From Paenibacillus montaniterrae (lineage in GTDB: Bacteria; Bacillota; Bacilli; Paenibacillales; Paenibacillaceae), in the NCBI RefSeq assembly GCF_018403185.1, contig NZ_BOSE01000016.1, positions 1 to 64,000 on the forward strand: a stretch of 64,000 nt of DNA, read 5' to 3'. Of the stretch, positions 36,736-45,305 are shown piece after piece. A program made the position numbers and the translations under genes. The notes under the pieces are model-generated. The model saw nothing but the letters and a program-made list of their open reading frames with translations. It searched no databases and was not told the DNA's origin. Numbering within the stretch: the stretch's first letter is position 1; every line of letters begins with the position of its first letter.

Positions 36736-36791
36736 TTGTTGTGGCGAAAGCGGCAGCTCTTAACTAAATTTTTTTGTGGAGGAGATTGTTT

Positions 36792-37700
36792 GTGCTAATT
36801 GCTTTAACTGGCGCGCTCGAAAGTGGCTTGCTTTATGCATTAATGGCACTTGGCGTATACATTACGTATCGTGTGCTTGATTTTCCTGATTTAACAGTAG
36901 ACGGCAGCTTTACAACTGGCGCCGCAATTGCGACAGTGATGACGATTAACGGGACTGCGCCAATTCTATCTTTAATTTGTGCATTTATAGGCGGAGCGCT
37001 GGCAGGCTTAATGACAGGGTTGCTGCACACAAAAGGCAAAATCAATGGATTGCTTTCCGGTATTATTATGATGATTGCGTTATACTCGATTAACTTGCGT
37101 ATTATGGGCAAGCCAAATCTGTCGCTGCGCGGAGAAGCGAACTTATTTGATGGTGCAAGTGTATTGCTTATTGGTTTAATTATCGCAATCGGCGTAAAGC
37201 TGCTGCTTGATCTGTTTTTCAAGACAAACGTCGGCTTAAGCTTGCGTGCAACGGGCGACAATCAGCGTATGATTAAAAGCTTTGGTGCTAATACGGACGT
37301 AACGACGATTATTGGAGTTTCATTATCAAATGCTCTTGTGGCAACGTCTGGCGGTTTAATCGCATTCTCAACGAATCAGACTAATAATAATATGGGCGTC
37401 GGAATGATCGTAATTGGTCTGGCATCTGTCATTATTGGTGAAGCGATTTTTGGCAAAAAATCTATTTTCCGTACGACTTTAGCCGTTGTTTTGGGCGCTA
37501 TTATTTATCGCTTAATTTATGCGCTTGCGCTTCGTGTTCCTGGAATGGACGCGCAAGATATGAAACTGATTACAGCTATCATTATTGTAGGTGCGCTCGT
37601 TATTCCAACGATTCGCAGAGCGATTCACGAAAAGCAAGTATCGCGCAAGCGAGCCGCTGAGGTCATCAGTCAGTTGGAGTCGAAGGGAGGGGTCAGCTAG
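36792..37700 (+). CDS. ABC transporter permease (TrpY-like)
   Basis: 302 residues with about eight or nine membrane helices, of the LivH/BPD_transp_2 type. The ESGLLYALMALGVYITYRVLDFPDLTVDGSFTTGAAIA N-terminal part is characteristic of permeases that pair with PF04392 binding proteins. GTG 36792 is preceded by GGAGGAG; the ATG at 36774 lies before this binding site and is rejected. The stop is one base ahead of the ATPase start. Confidence 0.9.
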   Translation: MLIALTGALESGLLYALMALGVYITYRVLDFPDLTVDGSFTTGAAIATVMTINGTAPILSLICAFIGGALAGLMTGLLHTKGKINGLLSGIIMMIALYSINLRIMGKPNLSLRGEANLFDGASVLLIGLIIAIGVKLLLDLFFKTNVGLSLRATGDNQRMIKSFGANTDVTTIIGVSLSNALVATSGGLIAFSTNQTNNNMGVGMIVIGLASVIIGEAIFGKKSIFRTTLAVVLGAIIYRLIYALALRVPGMDAQDMKLITAIIIVGALVIPTIRRAIHEKQVSRKRAAEVISQLESKGGVS

Positions 37701-37701
37701 T

Positions 37702-38496
37702 ATGCTTCATATTAAAGGTGTATCTAAACTGTTCAACCCCGGTACGATTGATGAGAAGCTCGCTTTGCTGAAAGCGGAGCTGCATTTGAAGCAGGGTGAT
37801 TTTGTTACGATTATCGGCAGTAATGGCGCGGGTAAGTCGACGCTAATGAATATCATTTCTGGTGTGCTGAAGCCTGATGTTGGTGTAGTTGAAATTGCTG
37901 GACATGATGTAAGCTCGCTGCCTGAGCATAAGCGCAGCAAATGGATCGGGCGAGTGTTCCAGGACCCGATGGCTGGAACTGCGCCGCGAATGACGATTGA
38001 AGAAAATCTTGCCGTCGCCTATAAGCGTGGACAAGCAAGAGGCTTTAACTTTGGCGTAACGAAAAAAACAAAAGCGATTTTCCGTGAGGAGCTGTCGCGG
38101 CTTGGCATCGGTCTTGAAAATCGTATGGGGGCAAAGGTTGGCCTGCTGTCAGGCGGCGAGCGTCAAGCGTTAAGCTTGCTGATGGCGACATTTACTCGCC
38201 CGCAAATTTTGCTGCTTGATGAGCACACTGCTGCACTCGACCCGGCTCGTGCTGAGCTTGTCACGGATTTGACAGAAAAAATTGTCAAGGAACTGAACTT
38301 GACTACGCTCATGGTTACTCATAATATGGAGCAAGCGATTCGTCTTGGCAACCGACTCATTATGATGGATAAAGGTCGCATTATTTTGCAGGTGAACGAG
38401 GATCGCAAAAGCGAGCTGACGGTAGAGCGCTTGCTGGGCGAATTCGAACAAATTAGCGGTAAGAAAATGGCTGATGACCGCGTAGTGCTTGGCTAG
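37702..38496 (+). CDS. ABC transporter ATP-binding protein (TrpZ-like)
   Basis: 264 residues. Walker A GSNGAGKST, Q-loop VFQDPMAGT, signature LLSGGERQALSLL and Walker B ILLLDEHTAALDP; the LDEHTAALDP variant is typical for this importer family. GGGAGGGGTCAG precedes ATG 37702. The open frame reaches back to 37591 inside the permease gene, but that part is not homologous. Completes the importer with the two genes upstream. Confidence 0.92.
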   Translation: MLHIKGVSKLFNPGTIDEKLALLKAELHLKQGDFVTIIGSNGAGKSTLMNIISGVLKPDVGVVEIAGHDVSSLPEHKRSKWIGRVFQDPMAGTAPRMTIEENLAVAYKRGQARGFNFGVTKKTKAIFREELSRLGIGLENRMGAKVGLLSGGERQALSLLMATFTRPQILLLDEHTAALDPARAELVTDLTEKIVKELNLTTLMVTHNMEQAIRLGNRLIMMDKGRIILQVNEDRKSELTVERLLGEFEQISGKKMADDRVVLG

Positions 38497-38602
38497 CCTT
38501 AGTAACTTGAGCAATAACAGCACAGGATCAAAGCCATCCCGGAAAATGAAAGCAACTAGAGGGAATCTTTGGTCCGAAGCGTAGTGTAGATGAACCAACA
38601 AG

Positions 38603-38660
38603 AGGAGATGCCGAGAAAGTCAGTATTGACTGACTTTCCCGGCATCTCCTTCTTTATTTT
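38603..38660 (+). terminator. Terminator after the importer operon
   Basis: AGGAGATGCC at 38603-38612 pairs with GGCATCTCCT at 38641-38650, and GAAAGTCAG with CTGACTTTC inside it. TCTTTATTTT follows. Confidence 0.88.
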
Positions 38661-38774
38661 GAATGAGCTCGAAGCGGCTTTGCTTCACATGTTCACAAAT
38701 TCGTCCGATTTCAGCATTTTTTGGCGGTCGTTTTGAAATTTCTATGACGTAGGCGCACAGCGATTTTTACGATG

Positions 38775-38823
38775 TATAATACATGTAGTGTTTAATTGTG
38801 GATTGTGATACTACATATTGTAT
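38775..38823 (+). promoter_or_regulatory. NrdR-box pair and -10 region of nrdDG
   Basis: Two 16-base sites resemble the NrdR consensus ACACWATATATWGTGT: 38776-38791 (12 of 16 by my count) and 38808-38823 (13 of 16). They are separated by 16 bases, so their centres are 32 bases apart, about three helical turns, the spacing known for NrdR operators. A TATAAT at 38775-38780 overlaps the first box; no good -35 is seen. Confidence 0.72.
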
Positions 38824-38844
38824 ATCGAGATTGGAGAGATGTTG

Positions 38845-40911
38845 ATGAGCGTAGTTCAATCTAAATTGCTGCGGACGATTGCTGATATTACGTTTGCAGA
38901 TGCCGAGACGAATAACTTGAAGCGTGAGAATGCCAATATAAACAGCAATACGGCGATGGGCATGATGCTGCAGTACGGCAGTGCTGTTTCGAAATACTTT
39001 TGCCAGACGCATTTGTTAAGCGAGCCGTTTTCTCAGGCGCATCATAATGGGGATATTCATATTCATGATTTGGATTTTATGAACATGGGAACGCTGACCT
39101 GCTGTCAAATTGATTTGCCCAAGCTGTTTGACGGTGGCTTTTCTACGGGACATGGCTTTTTGCGCGAGCCTAATGACATATTGAGCTATGCTGCGCTGGC
39201 GGCAATCGCGATTCAAAGCAATCAAAATGATCAGCATGGTGGCCAAAGCATTCCTTATTTCGATTATGCGCTTGCTGACGGGATTCGCAAAACCTTTAGA
39301 AAAAGCTATATGACGCATTTGCGGCGGGCGCTCAGCATACTGAGTGATGCTGACGATCAGCAGCTTGCTGAACAGCTGTCAGGCTGGCTGGCTGTGATGG
39401 AAGCAGAGAGCGGACACAAGCTGCAGCTTGAGCTAAGCGAACCATATACGCAGTATGAGCGTGCTGCGTTGCGAGATCAGCTAGGGCTGGAAGAAGCAGC
39501 TGCAAGGAAGGCTCAGCAGTTTGCTTATAAAGAAGCGTATCAGGAAACGGATGGCAAAGCGTTTCAAGCGATGGAGGCATTTATTCATAATTTGAACACG
39601 ATGCATTCGCGTGCAGGTGCTCAGGTGCCTTTCTCCAGCATAAATTTTGGTACCGACACATCGGTGGAAGGCAGAATGGTCAGCAGAAATTTGCTGCTGG
39701 CATTGGAGCGTGGACTAGGCAATGGCGAAACAGCGATTTTTCCGATTGTTATCTTTAAGGTGAAGGATGGCGTAAACTTTCAGCCGCAGGACGCTAACTA
39801 TGATTTGTTTCAATTAAGCTGCAAGGTGTCGGCCAAGCGCTTGTTTCCTAATTTCAGCTTTTTGGACGCGCCCTTCAACAAAAAGCACTATGTACAGGGG
39901 CGCCCGGAAACAGAAGCAGCGTACATGGGCTGCCGCACACGGGTGCTGGACAATATTGCTGGCGATCCAGTTGTCATCGGTCGCGGCAACCTGTCGTTTA
40001 CGACGATTAATTTGCCGCGCCTTGGTATTAAGCATGGTCTTCTCTCCGAGCATGGCGGTGACCTGCGTCCGTTCTATAGAGAGCTGGATCAGAGCATCGA
40101 CCTGGTCATTGCCCAATTGCTTGAGCGGATGAAGCTGCAGGCGAGCAAGAAGGTGAAAAACTTCCCGTTTTTAATGGGACAGCATATATGGCGAGGCTCG
40201 GAACGGCTGGACGCGGAAGACAGCATTGCAGAGGTTATCGCGCAAGGCACGCTGACGCTAGGCTTTATTGGACTTGCGGAATGCTTGAAAGCACTGACCG
40301 GCGAGCATCATGGCGAAAGCGATGCCGCACAGCAGCTCGGCCTCGAAATTGTGACACATATGCGCAAGCGAATGGATTTGGCAGCCAGCTACTATCATTT
40401 GAACTTTTCTTTGATCGCGACTCCAGCGGAAGGCTTGTCCGGCCGCTTTACAGCGATGGATCGTGAAGCTTATGGCGTAATTGAAGGGGTGACCGATCGC
40501 GAGTATTATACGAACTCCTTTCATATACCGGTTTACTATAAGCTGTCGGCCTATGAAAAATTGCAGAAGGAAGCTCCCTATCATGAGCTATGCAATGGCG
40601 GTCATATTTCATATGTTGAGCTCGATGGAGATCCTTCCCGCAATCTGGAAGCGTTCGAGGCGATTGTACGAGCGATGCAGCAGGCGGGCATTGGCTATGG
40701 CAGTATCAATCATCCGATTGACCGCGATCCGGTCTGTGGTTATTCAGGCGTAATCGAAGGCCATATTTGTCCTGGCTGTGGCCGCAGTGAGCAGACGGGT
40801 TCAGTGAAGTTTGAACGGATTAGACGCATCACAGGCTATTTGGTCGGGACGCTGGAGCGGTTCAATAATGCGAAGCGAGCCGAGGTGAACGATCGTATCA
40901 AGCATACTTAG
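38845..40911 (+). CDS. nrdD: Anaerobic ribonucleoside-triphosphate reductase (class III)
   Basis: Glycyl-radical enzyme that makes deoxynucleotides without oxygen. 688 residues. GTLTCCQIDL holds the active-site cysteine, GRGNLSFTTINLPRL is a family motif, and the C terminus has a four-Cys zinc site (CGY...CPGC) followed by the radical glycine in RRITGYLVGTLERF. I see no N-terminal ATP-cone; the protein starts almost directly with RENANINSNTAMG. ATG 38845 has GGAGAG at 6-base spacing; ATG 38839 and 38818 are alternatives. Coupled with nrdG, 17 bases on. Confidence 0.95.
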   Translation: MSVVQSKLLRTIADITFADAETNNLKRENANINSNTAMGMMLQYGSAVSKYFCQTHLLSEPFSQAHHNGDIHIHDLDFMNMGTLTCCQIDLPKLFDGGFSTGHGFLREPNDILSYAALAAIAIQSNQNDQHGGQSIPYFDYALADGIRKTFRKSYMTHLRRALSILSDADDQQLAEQLSGWLAVMEAESGHKLQLELSEPYTQYERAALRDQLGLEEAAARKAQQFAYKEAYQETDGKAFQAMEAFIHNLNTMHSRAGAQVPFSSINFGTDTSVEGRMVSRNLLLALERGLGNGETAIFPIVIFKVKDGVNFQPQDANYDLFQLSCKVSAKRLFPNFSFLDAPFNKKHYVQGRPETEAAYMGCRTRVLDNIAGDPVVIGRGNLSFTTINLPRLGIKHGLLSEHGGDLRPFYRELDQSIDLVIAQLLERMKLQASKKVKNFPFLMGQHIWRGSERLDAEDSIAEVIAQGTLTLGFIGLAECLKALTGEHHGESDAAQQLGLEIVTHMRKRMDLAASYYHLNFSLIATPAEGLSGRFTAMDREAYGVIEGVTDREYYTNSFHIPVYYKLSAYEKLQKEAPYHELCNGGHISYVELDGDPSRNLEAFEAIVRAMQQAGIGYGSINHPIDRDPVCGYSGVIEGHICPGCGRSEQTGSVKFERIRRITGYLVGTLERFNNAKRAEVNDRIKHT

Positions 40912-40928
40912 ATGGGAGAGTGGGCGCA

Positions 40929-41441
40929 ATGAAAATCAGGTTGGCTGCACCTATGACATTTGACAGCATTGTGGATGGGCCAGGCTTGCGCACGGTGCTT
41001 TGGACGCAAGGCTGCTTGCATCACTGCAAAGGCTGCCATAATCCGCAAACCCATCCTTTAGACGGCGGCATTGAGGTGGAACAGCAGGAAGTTATCGAAC
41101 AGCTGCAGCAAGCCAAGCTGCAAAGAGGACTTACGATTTCTGGAGGCGAGCCTTTTTTGCAGGCAGCAGCGTTAATTACGATCGCAGAGGCTGCGAGGAA
41201 GCTAGGCCTTGATGTATGGGCGTATACCGGCTTTACCTGGGAGCAGCTGCATAACTCGGCGGCAGTGGACTATTATGAGCGGTTAAAGCTGCTGCGTCTT
41301 ATTGATGTGCTGGTAGATGGACGCTATATGCAGCATAAAGCTTCAGTTAAGCTTTTGTTTCGCGGTTCTGCCAATCAGCGCCTGATCGATGTTCAGCAGT
41401 CGCTGCAAGCAGGCGAGGCGGTTCTGCTGCAAGGCGCGTAA
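40929..41441 (+). CDS. nrdG: NrdG, radical SAM activase of NrdD
   Basis: Installs the glycyl radical in NrdD using S-adenosylmethionine and a 4Fe-4S cluster. The radical SAM CxxxCxxC motif is CLHHCKGC (near residues 29-36), preceded by VDGPGLRTVLWTQG, and the GGEPF motif follows. 170 residues. GGGAGAG supports ATG 40929; the GTG at 40920 adjoins it too closely. Second gene of the NrdR-controlled pair. Confidence 0.95.
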   Translation: MKIRLAAPMTFDSIVDGPGLRTVLWTQGCLHHCKGCHNPQTHPLDGGIEVEQQEVIEQLQQAKLQRGLTISGGEPFLQAAALITIAEAARKLGLDVWAYTGFTWEQLHNSAAVDYYERLKLLRLIDVLVDGRYMQHKASVKLLFRGSANQRLIDVQQSLQAGEAVLLQGA

Positions 41442-41480
41442 TTAGACTTTCAAGTAGCGATATGCTATGGTATTAGACAA

Positions 41481-41510
41481 AGGCATTTCATTCGCAAGAG
41501 TGAGGTGCCT
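41481..41510 (+). other. Hairpin after nrdG
   Basis: AGGCATTTCATTC and GAGTGAGGTGCCT form an imperfect stem with a GCAA loop, followed only by ATTTCC. A weak terminator at best. The rest of the 200-base space before rplY shows no clear promoter. Confidence 0.4.
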
Positions 41511-41643
41511 ATTTCCATACACAGGAACAGGGGTGATGCTGCAATGCTCTAGTGTCTCTCGCTTATGGGGGCAGAATCCATAGTCACAACGGCAATTGAT
41601 TTTGAAAAGCACAGGGTAATTTATTGTAAAGGAGAATGTTGCG

Positions 41644-42189
41644 ATGAGTAATCGAATTGGTGTTCATGTAAGGGACAAGCAGAAGCGAGGAGAATTGAAG
41701 CAGTTGCGCCGTTCAGGGCGAATTCCTGCAGTCGTATTCGGAGCAGATAAGCATAATGTTTCTATTGATGTACCGAAGAAGGAATTTATGCAGTGGATGA
41801 AAACAGGAGGCGGCAGCGTTGTTTATTTGCAGCTGAATAATGAGGAGGAGCTTGCAGTTCTATTGGAGGATATGCAGCGTGATCCTTTGACGCAAGACAT
41901 TATTCATATTGATTTCCTGCAGGTGGATGACAAGAAGCAAGTGCGCACCAAGCTGCCCATTGTTTATGCGGGCACACCAATCGGAACGAAGCAAGGGGCA
42001 ATCGTTCAAACGAACAGTACGATGATTGAAGTACAGGCACTGCCAGCTTATATTCCAGATTCACTCACCGTTGATATTAGCGGGCTAGATGTTGGAGAGT
42101 CGCTGCAAGCAAGCGAATTGAACTTGCCTGATGGGGTGAGCTTGGTATCATCCGAAAAGGAAATTCTAATCTCAGTGCTTGCGAAATAG
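41644..42189 (+). CDS. rplY: Ribosomal protein bL25, Ctc/TL5 type
   Basis: 181 residues: an N-terminal 5S rRNA-binding beta barrel (RGELKQLRRSGRIPAVVFG) and the C-terminal TL5/Ctc domain (VEVQALPAYIPDSLTVDISGLDVGESL). Binds 5S rRNA; the Bacillus Ctc form is a stress-associated ribosomal protein. AAAGGAGAATGTTGCG precedes ATG 41644. It is monocistronic here, with a terminator at 42313. Confidence 0.93.
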   Translation: MSNRIGVHVRDKQKRGELKQLRRSGRIPAVVFGADKHNVSIDVPKKEFMQWMKTGGGSVVYLQLNNEEELAVLLEDMQRDPLTQDIIHIDFLQVDDKKQVRTKLPIVYAGTPIGTKQGAIVQTNSTMIEVQALPAYIPDSLTVDISGLDVGESLQASELNLPDGVSLVSSEKEILISVLAK

Positions 42190-42312
42190 ATTGCGATATA
42201 ACACGGAGCATAGAAGAAAGCAGGCACCGGCTTGCTGTTCTTATTCGATAGATATAACGGACTTATAATTAACTTGAATAGCAAGCTTGTTGCTCACAGA
42301 GTGCAACGCATG

Positions 42313-42352
42313 GCGGTCAATGCTGATACAGGCATTGGCCGCTTTCTGTTTT
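42313..42352 (+). terminator. Terminator after rplY
   Basis: GCGGTCAATGC at 42313-42323 pairs with GCATTGGCCGC at 42332-42342 (one G-T pair), then TTTCTGTTTT. Confidence 0.85.
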
Positions 42353-42401
42353 AAATGAGACTGGCAGCAGCATTACGTGCTGTCCGAACAAGCTGCAATC
42401 A

Positions 42402-42450
42402 TTCATATTTACAAAAGCGATGTTATAGTGTACTATTTAACTAATACACA
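42402..42450 (+). promoter_or_regulatory. Promoter and YtrA-type operator of the ABC exporter cluster
   Basis: TTCATA at 42402-42407 and TATAGT at 42425-42430 (17-base spacer) form a plausible promoter. Over its 3' end lies a palindrome, AGTGTA at 42427-42432 and TACACA at 42445-42450, with further symmetric TA..TTAA..TA bases inside. This resembles known operators of YtrA-subfamily GntR repressors, and such a regulator is encoded at 44221. Confidence 0.68.
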
Positions 42451-42482
42451 GGTACACAATAAAATGGCTAGGAGTGAAACGG

Positions 42483-43433
42483 ATGAAGGTGCATGAAGAG
42501 GATGTTGTCTTGCGCTTGCAGCAGGTTACGAAAAAAGCAGGCAAGCAAGTCATCGTCGATCAATTGAGCTTTGACGTTAGAAAAGGAGAAATCGTAGGGC
42601 TGTTAGGGCCGAATGGAGCAGGAAAGACCACTACGATTCGTATGATTGTTGGCTTAATCGGCATGACCGGCGGTGATGTCTTAATTAAAGGCCACAGCAT
42701 TCGCTCAAGCTTTGCGAAAGCAATTTCGCATGTAGGAGCTATTGTCGAGAACCCGGAATTTTATCCGTATATGACAGGCTGGGACAATTTGAAGCAATAT
42801 CAGCGGATGACGATAGGCATTACAGAAGAGCGTATCAAGCAGGTTGTCGAAATAGTCGGGCTATCGGAGGCGATGGGGAAAAAGGTGAGGTCATATTCGC
42901 TAGGCATGCGTCAGCGTCTAGGTATTGCCCAGGCGTTGCTGCATTCCCCCAGCATTTTGATTCTTGATGAGCCGACTAATGGCCTTGATCCTTCAGGCAT
43001 TCGTGAAATGCGGGATTATTTGAAGCAAATAGCCCAGAAGGAAGAGATCGCGATTTTGGTGTCGAGCCATCTGCTTTCGGAAATGGAAATGATGTGCAGC
43101 CGGGTTGTGGTCATTCAGCAGGGGAAATTTGTCCACCAGCAGCTTATTGGCGCGCAGCAGCAAGGACAGGAGCAGACGGCTGCTAACGATATTCGCATTA
43201 GAGTGCGTGAGCTTGAAAAAGCAGAGCAAGTCGTACGAGGGCTGGATGGAGTTCAGCTCGTACAGCTGGACACAGCTGCTTCTGAGCTGGAAGTAAGCTG
43301 TAATGATGAAGCACTCGCTCTATGCGTAGAGGAGCTTTGCAGGCAGCAAATTGGTGTTTATCGCATAGTTGAGGTTAAGCGCTCGTTAGAGGATGAATTT
43401 TTAGCATGGACGGGAGGTAGTCGCATTGTCTAG
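42483..43433 (+). CDS. ABC transporter ATP-binding protein (BcrA-like exporter)
   Basis: 316 residues. Walker A GPNGAGKTT, signature SLGMRQRLGIAQ, Walker B ILILDEPTNGLD and the switch His in SSHLLSEMEMM are intact. About 80 residues follow the nucleotide-binding domain, as in exporters of the bacitracin/lantibiotic-immunity type. The substrate cannot be read from sequence. GGAGTG at 42471-42476 favours ATG 42483 over the GTG at 42474. First gene of a five-gene cluster. Confidence 0.9.
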   Translation: MKVHEEDVVLRLQQVTKKAGKQVIVDQLSFDVRKGEIVGLLGPNGAGKTTTIRMIVGLIGMTGGDVLIKGHSIRSSFAKAISHVGAIVENPEFYPYMTGWDNLKQYQRMTIGITEERIKQVVEIVGLSEAMGKKVRSYSLGMRQRLGIAQALLHSPSILILDEPTNGLDPSGIREMRDYLKQIAQKEEIAILVSSHLLSEMEMMCSRVVVIQQGKFVHQQLIGAQQQGQEQTAANDIRIRVRELEKAEQVVRGLDGVQLVQLDTAASELEVSCNDEALALCVEELCRQQIGVYRIVEVKRSLEDEFLAWTGGSRIV

Positions 43434-44184
43434 CTTTGCAAATTTAGTCGTAAATGAATGGTTCAAGCTCACCAAGAAAAGAAGCTTTTTTGTAGCCTTT
43501 TTTATTATGCTGCTCATGCCGCTGGGCATCGCATTTGTTATGAAAAATTTCATGACAGACATGGAGCTTACGCAAATTGGCTTTCTGCAATCGATTATTG
43601 ATTTTAGCGGCGGCGGCTCTGTATTTGTTTTTCTATGTATGATCTATGCGGCCAGCATTGTATCTGGCGAACATCAGCTCGGCACCATTAAGCTGCTGCT
43701 TATAAGAGCCCATTCGCGCAGCAAGATTTTGGCGTCGAAGCTCGTCGCGCTGCTGCTCTTTATGCTTGTGCTGCTGCTGTACAGCTTGCTGGTTGGTCTG
43801 CTCGTTTACTTTATTTTCTTCGGTTTTGGCAACTTGGACGGCAGTTGGTTTGAGGTTGTGAAAGCTTCGGCTTATACGTTAGTCTATACAATTGTTTATC
43901 TCTCCATTATATTTATGCTTAGCATCTTAACGAAATCAACCGGCGCGACGATTGGGATAACGTTCTGTATTATTTTTTTGGAAGGCGTTATGACGATGCT
44001 GCTGTCCCGCTATGATTTTGCCAAGTATGTGCTGTTTTTTAATACGAATTTGCAAGTATATGAAAACGGTACGCCGCCAATGGAAGGCATGAGTCTTGGC
44101 TTTTCTGTTGCGGTAATCGCCATCTATCTCATTGCGATTGTTGGCATTGCGTTCTATGTGTTCAAAAAACGGGATGTAGCCTAA
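43426..44184 (+). CDS. ABC-2 type permease
   Basis: 252 residues, six predicted membrane helices: one near residues 20-40, then clusters from about 60 to 240, ending in a short basic tail FKKRDVA. Pairs with the ATPase at 42483, overlapping it by 8 bases. TTG 43426 has GGGAGG about 8 bases upstream. The overlap implies translational coupling and a shared complex. Confidence 0.88.
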   Translation: MSSFANLVVNEWFKLTKKRSFFVAFFIMLLMPLGIAFVMKNFMTDMELTQIGFLQSIIDFSGGGSVFVFLCMIYAASIVSGEHQLGTIKLLLIRAHSRSKILASKLVALLLFMLVLLLYSLLVGLLVYFIFFGFGNLDGSWFEVVKASAYTLVYTIVYLSIIFMLSILTKSTGATIGITFCIIFLEGVMTMLLSRYDFAKYVLFFNTNLQVYENGTPPMEGMSLGFSVAVIAIYLIAIVGIAFYVFKKRDVA

Positions 44185-44220
44185 TGCCCATCAGCCTGCT
44201 GCAGAAAGGAGAGTGAAAGC

Positions 44221-44607
44221 ATGGCGATTGAATTTGACAATAATCTCCCGATATATGTGCAGATTATGAGTTATTTGAAAAAGCAGATCGTAGCAGGGAA
44301 GCTGCGATCTGGCGACAAAATTCCATCTGTGCGCGAGCTGGCGCAAGAGCTGCAAATTAACCCCAATACAGTGCAGCGAACCTTTTCCGAGCTGGAGCGG
44401 GAAGGAATAGTCGAAACGAAGCGTGGGCTCGGCCGATATGTAACAAGTGAGGAGTCGAAGATTATGGAGATAAAAAAAGAAATGGCGGGAGAGTTAATCG
44501 ATCATTTTATTCAAGGCATGCGCGAGCTCGGTTTTGCCAGCAGTGAAATTATCTCTATAGTTAGTGATGCGATGGAGCAGGAACAGCAGCGAGGTGAGCT
44601 AGAGTGA
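44221..44607 (+). CDS. GntR-family repressor, YtrA subfamily
   Basis: 128 residues. N-terminal winged helix (FDNNLPIYVQIMSYLKKQIVAGKLRSGDKIPSVRELAQELQINPNTVQRTFSELEREGIVETKRGLGRYV is the full domain span, residues 4-75) and a short helical dimerisation tail instead of the larger effector domains of other GntR proteins. YtrA-type repressors control adjacent ABC exporters, often induced by cell-wall antibiotics. AGAAAGGAGAGTG precedes ATG 44221. A matching palindrome lies at 42427. Confidence 0.92.
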   Translation: MAIEFDNNLPIYVQIMSYLKKQIVAGKLRSGDKIPSVRELAQELQINPNTVQRTFSELEREGIVETKRGLGRYVTSEESKIMEIKKEMAGELIDHFIQGMRELGFASSEIISIVSDAMEQEQQRGELE

Positions 44608-45305
44608 GTCATTTGCTGGAAGTAAAGGATGTCTATAAAAGCTATTGGCGCAAGAAAGCGCTGCAAGGCGTCAGCTTCTCGATTGATCGCGGCAAAATCA
44701 TCGGCTTGCTGGGCAGCAATGGCAGCGGGAAAACAACATTAATGAAGCTGCTTGCTGGTTTGGCGCGTCCGAATAGCGGGACGATCAGCATTGCGGGTGC
44801 TTCAGTAGGACCTGCTACGAAGCAAGTGGTGTCTTATATGCCGGATGCGCCGTTGACAGAGTCGTGGATGCGGGTAAAAGATGCGTTTGCCTTTCATCGC
44901 GACTTTTATCCAGACTTTGATGATGGCAAAGCGAAAGATATGATGCAGTTTATGAGACTGAACGCACAGGATCGCGTTACCAGCCTGTCGAAGGGAATGC
45001 AGGAGCGGCTGCAGTTAACACTGGCACTATCGAGAAACGCCAGCCTATACTTGCTTGATGAGCCAATTGGCGGTGTGGACCCGGTTGCGCGCGGCAACAT
45101 TCTCGATGCGATTGTGGAGTATTACAACCCCGAGAGCAGCATTTTGCTGGCAACACATTTGCTAACGGATATTGAGCGAATATTTGATGAAGTCATTATG
45201 CTGAAGCAAGGCAGCCTGCTGCTGCATGAGGAAGTAGAGGAAGTCCGTATGAAGCGTGGGAAAAGCATTGATGAGCTTTTCAAGGAGGTGTACGCCGAAT
45301 GCTGA
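44604..45305 (+). CDS. ABC transporter ATP-binding protein, second exporter
   Basis: 233 residues. Walker A GSNGSGKTT, signature SLSKGMQERLQLTLAL and Walker B YLLDEPIGGVD; ATHLLTDIERIFDEV carries the switch His. It resembles the YtrB-type ATPases linked to YtrA regulators. GTG 44604 overlaps the GntR stop by 4 bases, with GAGGTGAGC as binding site, so both are coupled. Confidence 0.9.
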   Translation: MSHLLEVKDVYKSYWRKKALQGVSFSIDRGKIIGLLGSNGSGKTTLMKLLAGLARPNSGTISIAGASVGPATKQVVSYMPDAPLTESWMRVKDAFAFHRDFYPDFDDGKAKDMMQFMRLNAQDRVTSLSKGMQERLQLTLALSRNASLYLLDEPIGGVDPVARGNILDAIVEYYNPESSILLATHLLTDIERIFDEVIMLKQGSLLLHEEVEEVRMKRGKSIDELFKEVYAEC

